8,984 nt of DNA from Candidatus Krumholzibacteriia bacterium (GTDB lineage: Bacteria > Krumholzibacteriota > Krumholzibacteria > WVZY01 > JAKEHA01). Shown here one piece after another: positions 5,705 to 8,984 of this stretch. Numbering within the stretch: the stretch's first letter is position 1; each line of letters starts with the position of its first letter. A program made the translations under genes and the position numbers. The stretch is from assembly GCA_029863355.1 (NCBI GenBank), contig JAOTVO010000095.1:1-8984 (forward strand). The letters run 5' to 3'. The notes beneath the pieces are model-generated. The model was given only the letters and a program-made list of their open reading frames with translations, ran no database searches and was not told the origin of the DNA.

Positions 5705-6091
5705 ATGAACCTGACCACGAGAAGCGTCTCGGGAGCCGTCATCATCGATGTGTGCGGCAAGCTAGACGGCGGCCTCGAGGACTGTGCGGTGTTCCGCCAA
5801 CTCATCCGGGCGTCCCTGCGCGGCGGGGAAAAGAGGGTCGTGATCAACCTCGCCGAGGCCCCGTGGGCCAACAGCGTTGCCATCGGCATGCTGGTCGGCG
5901 CGTACACGAGCGTGAAGAACGCCGGCGGGGAGCTCGTCCTCGCGTGCGTGCCGGAGAGAATCCACCGCGTCCTCTCGGTCACGCGGCTCGTGCGCGTGCT
6001 GCGGACCCTGCCCAGCGAGGACGAGGCGCTCGATTATCTGTCGAAGTGGAAAGGCCTTGCCTCCGGCGCCGCCCTTGCCGCTCTCGGCTAG
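5705..6091 (+). CDS. STAS-domain protein, anti-sigma-factor-antagonist type, with atypical phosphorylation motif
   Basis: A 128-residue cytoplasmic protein that is essentially a single STAS domain. The fold pattern is clear: strand VIIDVCGKLDGG (12-23), helix, strand RVVINLAEAPWANS (44-57), helix IGMLVGAYTSVKNAGG (60-75), strand ELVLACVPERIHRVL (76-90), helix SVTRLVRVL (91-99), then the terminal helix EDEALDYL. Such proteins bind anti-sigma factors or switch-kinase partners (SpoIIAA/RsbV class) and are controlled by Ser/Thr phosphorylation in a D-S-[ST]-G-[LV]-G motif. Here the motif reads N56-S-V-A-I-G61, so Asp is Asn, the second hydroxyl residue is Val and the first Gly is Ala. One serine (57) remains, so phosphoregulation may be altered or lost. 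No serine kinase, phosphatase or sigma factor is next to it. The stop codon overlaps the stop of the convergent gene. Fold assignment is firm; partners and output are unknown. Confidence 0.85.
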   Translation: MNLTTRSVSGAVIIDVCGKLDGGLEDCAVFRQLIRASLRGGEKRVVINLAEAPWANSVAIGMLVGAYTSVKNAGGELVLACVPERIHRVLSVTRLVRVLRTLPSEDEALDYLSKWKGLASGAALAALG

Positions 6092-7056
6092 CGCGAAACG
6101 ACCACCGCCACGGTTCCCGCCGCGGGCCCGTCGGGTTCGACATGGGTCGTCGGCTGCAGCCTCCGGGGATCAATCAGGAGAAACGGCGTCAGACGCCGGA
6201 TCACTTCATCCGCGAGGCGGCTGGCTTCCTTGAAGGAGCGGGACGTGACCTCGACGAGGACCGGTTCCGTTGCTCCCGGCGCCTGATTGATCCAGCTCGC
6301 CACCTCCAGCAGAATCGCCGGCTCGGGTGCGCGGGCACCGGCGGGCGCCGGCGTCGCCGGCGCGAGCTCGGCACCCGAGAACAGCATGGTGCGCTTACCG
6401 TCCTTGTCGATGCGGTACGCCGGCAACTCGAAACCCTCGCCCACGAAGTTGCGCCGGTTTCCCGCCCGGTCGTAGGCCTCGAGCACATAGGAGTAAGTCA
6501 GGCCCGGGGGGACCGGGGTGCCGTCCAATGACGAGCCGTCCCATGCGATCTCGCGCGGCGGCGTGCCGCGGCCGCTGAACACGGCCACCGTATCGCCCTT
6601 CGAGCTCGCGATGAGCAGGCGCCAGCGATCCACTCCCTCCAGGCTGGGACGAAAGCGGGCGACGCCCTCGGTGGAAAACTCGTCGAGCCAGGGCCGCGCG
6701 TAGTACTCGGCGCGCCTGCCCGCCGAGAGGGCCAGGTACGGAGTGATCATATCGAGGTCCGTCCGCCCGACGGCCGAGAGAACGGACTCCCAATCGAGCC
6801 CGGGTACGGCGAGGGCGTCGAAGCCGATGACCAGGCGTGGCCGCTCGAACTGGATGCGCACCCGATCCTCGCCCTCGACACGAAGGCTCTCGAACAGCGT
6901 CCCTTGCTGCCCGCCGATGAGCCTCATCGTGCTATCGGCGTCCGCGCGCTCCGCCGGCGCTTCGCCGTCGAGCGCCGCCGCGGCGACGGCACCTGGCGCG
7001 ATGATCAGCGCGGCCATGATGGCGATCTTGAACGTGTTGGGTGCCGATCGAGGCAT
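6088..7056 (-). CDS. Exported envelope protein with FlgD-like Ig domain and degenerate OmpA-like C-terminus, last gene of the TonB operon
   Basis: 322 residues, starting at ATG 7056 with GGAGAG six bases upstream and 26 bases after the tonB stop codon. Residues 1-28 form a signal peptide (hydrophobic IAIMAALIIA, cleavage near AVAAAA). Residues about 45-140 are beta-rich and unrecognised (RVRIQFERPRLVIGFDALAV). Residues about 143-207 look like a FlgD-type Ig domain (WRLLIASSKGDTVAVFSG, then AWDGSSLDG, PPGLTYSYVLEAYDRAGN). After a Pro/Ala linker (232-246), residues about 247-322 (VLVEVTSRSFKEASRLADEV, RRL) resemble an OmpA/Pal-type peptidoglycan-binding fold, but the usual diagnostic Asp/Arg residues are not obvious. 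Position in the operon suggests a periplasmic or outer-membrane-linked partner of the TonB/ExbD complex, by analogy to Pal in Tol-Pal. This role is inference. It ends tail to tail with the STAS gene, sharing CTAG. Confidence 0.62.
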   Translation of the reverse strand: MPRSAPNTFKIAIMAALIIAPGAVAAAALDGEAPAERADADSTMRLIGGQQGTLFESLRVEGEDRVRIQFERPRLVIGFDALAVPGLDWESVLSAVGRTDLDMITPYLALSAGRRAEYYARPWLDEFSTEGVARFRPSLEGVDRWRLLIASSKGDTVAVFSGRGTPPREIAWDGSSLDGTPVPPGLTYSYVLEAYDRAGNRRNFVGEGFELPAYRIDKDGKRTMLFSGAELAPATPAPAGARAPEPAILLEVASWINQAPGATEPVLVEVTSRSFKEASRLADEVIRRLTPFLLIDPRRLQPTTHVEPDGPAAGTVAVVVSR

Positions 7057-7082
7057 GACTCACTCTCCGTCCTTGGGGTGGG

Positions 7083-8033
7083 TTAGGGGACGTCGCTCAG
7101 CCGGTAGTGGAAGGTGATCGTGCCCCACTGCTCGCCGGTGGCGCCGCCCGCGAGGGGTTCGAACCGCCACGTCAGCAGCGCCTGAATCGCGTTGTCGTCG
7201 AAGTCGGCGAAGCCGGAGGTCTTCTGGATCATCACGTTCTCCTTAACCCTTCCATCCGTCGCGACCACGAAGTAGATGGTCACAGACCCTTCAACCACTT
7301 CTTCCTTGGCCCACTCGGGGTAAGTCGGCTTGCGGTAGGAGACGAGCGGGCGGTCGGCGACGGGACCGGTCAGGAGCGCACCGGCCAGCTCGCGCTGGCG
7401 GTTGGTCTCTTCGGGCCGCGCCGGTGCCGGCTCGGCGTCCGTCTGGGGGACTGGCACCGTAGCCAGCATGCCCGACTGCTGCACATGGGCGGGTGCGCGC
7501 TTGAGCTCTATCGGCTTCGCGTTGGGATTGGCCCGGCGGTCCAGCTCGGTCGGCGCGCGATCGCGGTTGACCCGCGGCTGCGCGCTGGCCAGCGCGTTGC
7601 GTCCCACCGGGTTCGGCGTAGTGAGGGCGGCGATCTTTTCTGGTTTCTCGGAGCGCCGGTCCTGGAGCAGCGCGAGACGGTCGCTGAGCTTGTCCTGCAC
7701 GGCCTCCTCCTCCTGCGGCTGGGGAGAGGTCAGGGTTAACGCGTTCTCGCGCTTGAAGAACTCCTTGTCCTCGTGCACGGACGGCATGTCCTTACTTACT
7801 TCCCTCTGCGGCGTCGGCTCCGACCGGGCCAGGATGGCGGGCAGCGCCGCGGGTGTCTCCACTACGGGCTCGAGCCACGTAATCTCCGTGATTCCTATCT
7901 CTTCCGGCACGATCTTTTGCATGGCCAGCAACCAGGCAAACAGCAGCGCATGGAGACCGATGCTGACAACGATGAGCTTGCGCGTGCGGACACGTGCTGC
8001 CCCGAACTCCATGCCTACGTAGGCCGCGGTCAT
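7083..8033 (-). CDS. tonB: TonB family energy-transducing protein
   Basis: 316 residues. A short cytoplasmic N-terminus is followed by one membrane anchor (about 19-38, KLIVVSIGLHALLFAWLLAM). A long, charged and proline-containing periplasmic spacer (about 40-230) follows, and then the TonB C-terminal domain (about 236-312). Key motifs there are YPEWAKEEVVEGSV, the FVVATDGRV strand, DDNAIQALLTWRFEPL and the closing FHYRL strand. It carries proton-motive energy from the ExbB/ExbD complex to TonB-dependent receptors in the outer membrane. The start at 8033 is supported by an ATGA overlap with the exbD stop codon just upstream (translational coupling); Met8 is a possible alternative. The spacer is rich in Glu, Arg and Gln rather than the classic Pro-Lys/Pro-Glu repeats. 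No receptor gene is in the window, so the cargo is unknown. Confidence 0.9.
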   Translation of the reverse strand: MTAAYVGMEFGAARVRTRKLIVVSIGLHALLFAWLLAMQKIVPEEIGITEITWLEPVVETPAALPAILARSEPTPQREVSKDMPSVHEDKEFFKRENALTLTSPQPQEEEAVQDKLSDRLALLQDRRSEKPEKIAALTTPNPVGRNALASAQPRVNRDRAPTELDRRANPNAKPIELKRAPAHVQQSGMLATVPVPQTDAEPAPARPEETNRQRELAGALLTGPVADRPLVSYRKPTYPEWAKEEVVEGSVTIYFVVATDGRVKENVMIQKTSGFADFDDNAIQALLTWRFEPLAGGATGEQWGTITFHYRLSDVP

Positions 8034-8455
8034 CGGATCACACTTCCACGCTGGCGCGTTGCGATGGCGATGCGCTTGGCGCCCGCGGTCTTGGCGTCGC
8101 GGATCACGCCCTTGACCTGCTGGTAGGGAATCCCGGAGTCCGCGCGCACGACCACGAGGATGTTATTGCCCGACGCCGTCGCGAGCCGACTGACCAGCGC
8201 GGGCAGCAGGGCGCCGGCCCCCACGGCCTCATCGTCGATGGCCAACTCGCCGTTGCGCCCCATGGTTATGCTGATACGCACCTCGTCCTCGACGCTTCGC
8301 GTTCTGGCTTGGGGGAGATCGATATCCATGTTGAGCGCGGTGATCATGGGCGCCGTGATGAGCAGAATGATCACCAGCACCAGCGCCACGTCTATGATGG
8401 GCGTGACGTTGATCCTTGCCACCAGCGGCGTCGGCTCTATGAGAGGACGCTCCAT
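8030..8455 (-). CDS. exbD: ExbD/TolR biopolymer transport protein (second copy)
   Basis: 141 residues with ATG at 8455. It has a short cytoplasmic N-terminus, then the family signature INVTPIIDVALVL, with the proton-relay Asp22 at the start of a single membrane helix (about 20-40, ending ITAP). The periplasmic ExbD/TolR domain follows (IDLPQAR, ISITMGRNGELAIDDEAV, ILVVVRADSGIPYQQVKGV, AKRIAIATRQ). It forms the proton channel with an ExbB protein and TonB. The frame is open further upstream to 8542, but that extension overlaps the previous gene and lacks a signal. The chosen ATG follows the preceding stop codon after one base (TGA-C-ATG), with GGGGGAA just before, a typical coupled start. The stop overlaps tonB by four bases. 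Confidence 0.9.
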   Translation of the reverse strand: MERPLIEPTPLVARINVTPIIDVALVLVIILLITAPMITALNMDIDLPQARTRSVEDEVRISITMGRNGELAIDDEAVGAGALLPALVSRLATASGNNILVVVRADSGIPYQQVKGVIRDAKTAGAKRIAIATRQRGSVIR

Positions 8456-8456
8456 G

Positions 8457-8870
8457 TCATTCCCCCGAGATGGCGATCTCCGAAGCTCCGCACACCTTGG
8501 CCTGGTCGAGTACGTCGACGAACACACCGTGCGAAACGCCATCGCTGCACTCGATTACGACCAGACCCCTGGCGTTCTCCTCCAGGAGCGGACGCAGGAC
8601 CTGCCCGAGACGCGGGCGGGAGACGGCCTGCCGGTTGACCATCACACTGTCTTCCGAGATGACGTTCAACTCGATCCGCTCCTCCGACTTCTCTTTGATA
8701 GACGTCTTGGCGGCCTTCTTGGCGTTGCGTACGGCGATGCTGGATTCGAACGCCAGCGGGGTTGCCAGCAGCAGCATGACCACGAGCACGAGCGAGACGT
8801 CGATCAGCGGCGTCATGTTGACCTCGTGGACGCCGCCGTTGTTCTTTCCGGACCAGCCGCTGAGTAGCAT
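8457..8870 (-). CDS. exbD: ExbD/TolR biopolymer transport protein (first copy)
   Basis: 137 residues, ATG at 8870 with GAGGT six bases upstream. The core is VHEVNMTPLIDVSLVLVVML, with conserved Asp24 opening the single membrane helix (about 22-40). A Lys-rich stretch (NAKKAAKTSIKEKSEE) follows, then the periplasmic domain (IELNVISEDSVMVNRQAVSR, LVVIECSDGVSHGVFVDVLDQAKVCGASEIAI). It differs clearly from the second copy downstream, so this is a diverged pair, as seen in operons of the exbB-exbD-exbD-tonB type, and not a fresh duplication. A longer open frame to 8966 is rejected because it overlaps the upstream gene and is an Arg/Pro-rich shadow of it. Confidence 0.9.
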   Translation of the reverse strand: MLLSGWSGKNNGGVHEVNMTPLIDVSLVLVVMLLLATPLAFESSIAVRNAKKAAKTSIKEKSEERIELNVISEDSVMVNRQAVSRPRLGQVLRPLLEENARGLVVIECSDGVSHGVFVDVLDQAKVCGASEIAISGE

Positions 8871-8874
8871 GGCT

Positions 8875-8984
8875 TTACCTCGTGGTGGCCGGCTCCGGCG
8901 TCTCCGTGCGAGCGGCGCGGGCATCCCCAGGCTGGCCCTGGGCACGATCGCGGACGCCGGGGCCACCGCTCTGTCCGTCTCCGC
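8875..8984 (-). CDS. 3' end of upstream operon gene, probably an ExbB/TolQ proton-channel protein (tail only)
   Basis: Only 35 residues and the TAA stop codon (8877-8875) lie inside the window, four bases before the exbD start. The tail is low-complexity and polar (GDGQSGGPG at the start, TETPEPATTR at the end), which fits the poorly conserved cytoplasmic C-terminus of ExbB/TolQ/MotA-type proteins but is not diagnostic. The identity rests on gene order: ExbD genes of this type nearly always follow an ExbB gene. Base composition and the tight junction support it being a real coding frame. Confidence 0.45.
   Translation of the reverse strand, partial: GDGQSGGPGVRDRAQGQPGDARAARTETPEPATTR
8877..8881 (-). 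promoter_or_regulatory. Ribosome binding site of the first exbD copy
   Basis: GAGGT on the minus strand, six bases before ATG 8870. It overlaps by one base the stop codon (8877-8875) of the upstream gene, which points to coupled translation. Confidence 0.6.

Noticed and set aside
8456..8542. N-terminal extension of the second ExbD copy up to 8542
   Set aside because: It lies wholly inside the first exbD gene in another frame; the ATG at 8455 follows the previous stop codon after one base, and the protein then begins like other ExbDs.
7107..8867. Several plus-strand open frames of 117-235 codons across the TonB operon
   Set aside because: Antisense shadows of exbD, exbD and tonB, which have clear family motifs and coupled starts on the minus strand.
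1..8984. tRNA genes, CRISPR arrays, insertion sequences, attachment sites
   Set aside because: No tRNA-like folds with a proper TPsiC arm outside coding sequence, no spaced direct repeats, and no transposase or integrase motifs were seen on either strand.

Overview
The window is GC-rich DNA with tightly packed genes and strong Shine-Dalgarno sites. It looks like a Gram-negative bacterium of the wider FCB group. The best clue is the C-terminal module of the large cytochrome (NYPNPFNP followed by a FlgD-like beta domain ending in ALLLK). That module is typical of type IX-style sorted proteins and is abundant in lineages such as Candidatus Eisenbacteria, Latescibacteria and Krumholzibacteria. 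The GC richness argues against ordinary Bacteroidetes. TonB/ExbD genes and a possible beta-barrel protein confirm an outer membrane. The exact phylum is inference.

Layout, left to right. (1) 1-497, minus strand: the N-terminal part of an exported protein resembling peptidase family M49 (dipeptidyl-peptidase III-like), cut by the window edge, with a convincing promoter at 580-609. (2) 498-888: a divergent regulatory region. (3) 889-3561, plus: an exported hexaheme c-type cytochrome with an EF-hand loop, an Ig-like domain and a FlgD-like/T9SS-like C-terminal module. (4) 3662-5160, plus: an exported protein with a Vps62-like core and a beta-rich, possibly barrel-forming C-terminus. Its frame is broken by the apparent loss of one C near 3979. 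(5) 5161-5704: a gene-free region with an operator-like palindrome, an extended -10 promoter and a strong intrinsic terminator, so either a small RNA or a regulated leader. (6) 5705-6091, plus: a single-domain STAS protein (anti-sigma-factor-antagonist type) with an atypical phosphorylation motif. (7) 8984-6088, minus: an energy-transduction operon, made of the tail of an upstream gene (probably the ExbB/TolQ partner), two ExbD/TolR proteins, TonB, and a periplasmic protein with FlgD-like and OmpA-like regions. The genes are spaced 4 nt, 1 nt, -4 nt and 26 nt apart, which indicates cotranscription and translational coupling.

Together the window encodes mostly cell-envelope functions: an exported electron-carrying protein, an exported Vps62-like protein, a peptidase homologue, and a proton-motive-force transducer that powers outer-membrane transport. 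The STAS protein is the one clear regulator, and no partner kinase is visible. I found no tRNA, rRNA, CRISPR array, insertion sequence or phage gene. The least explained parts are the 5298-5588 RNA-like unit, the Vps62/beta-barrel architecture, and the exported cytochrome's electron partner.
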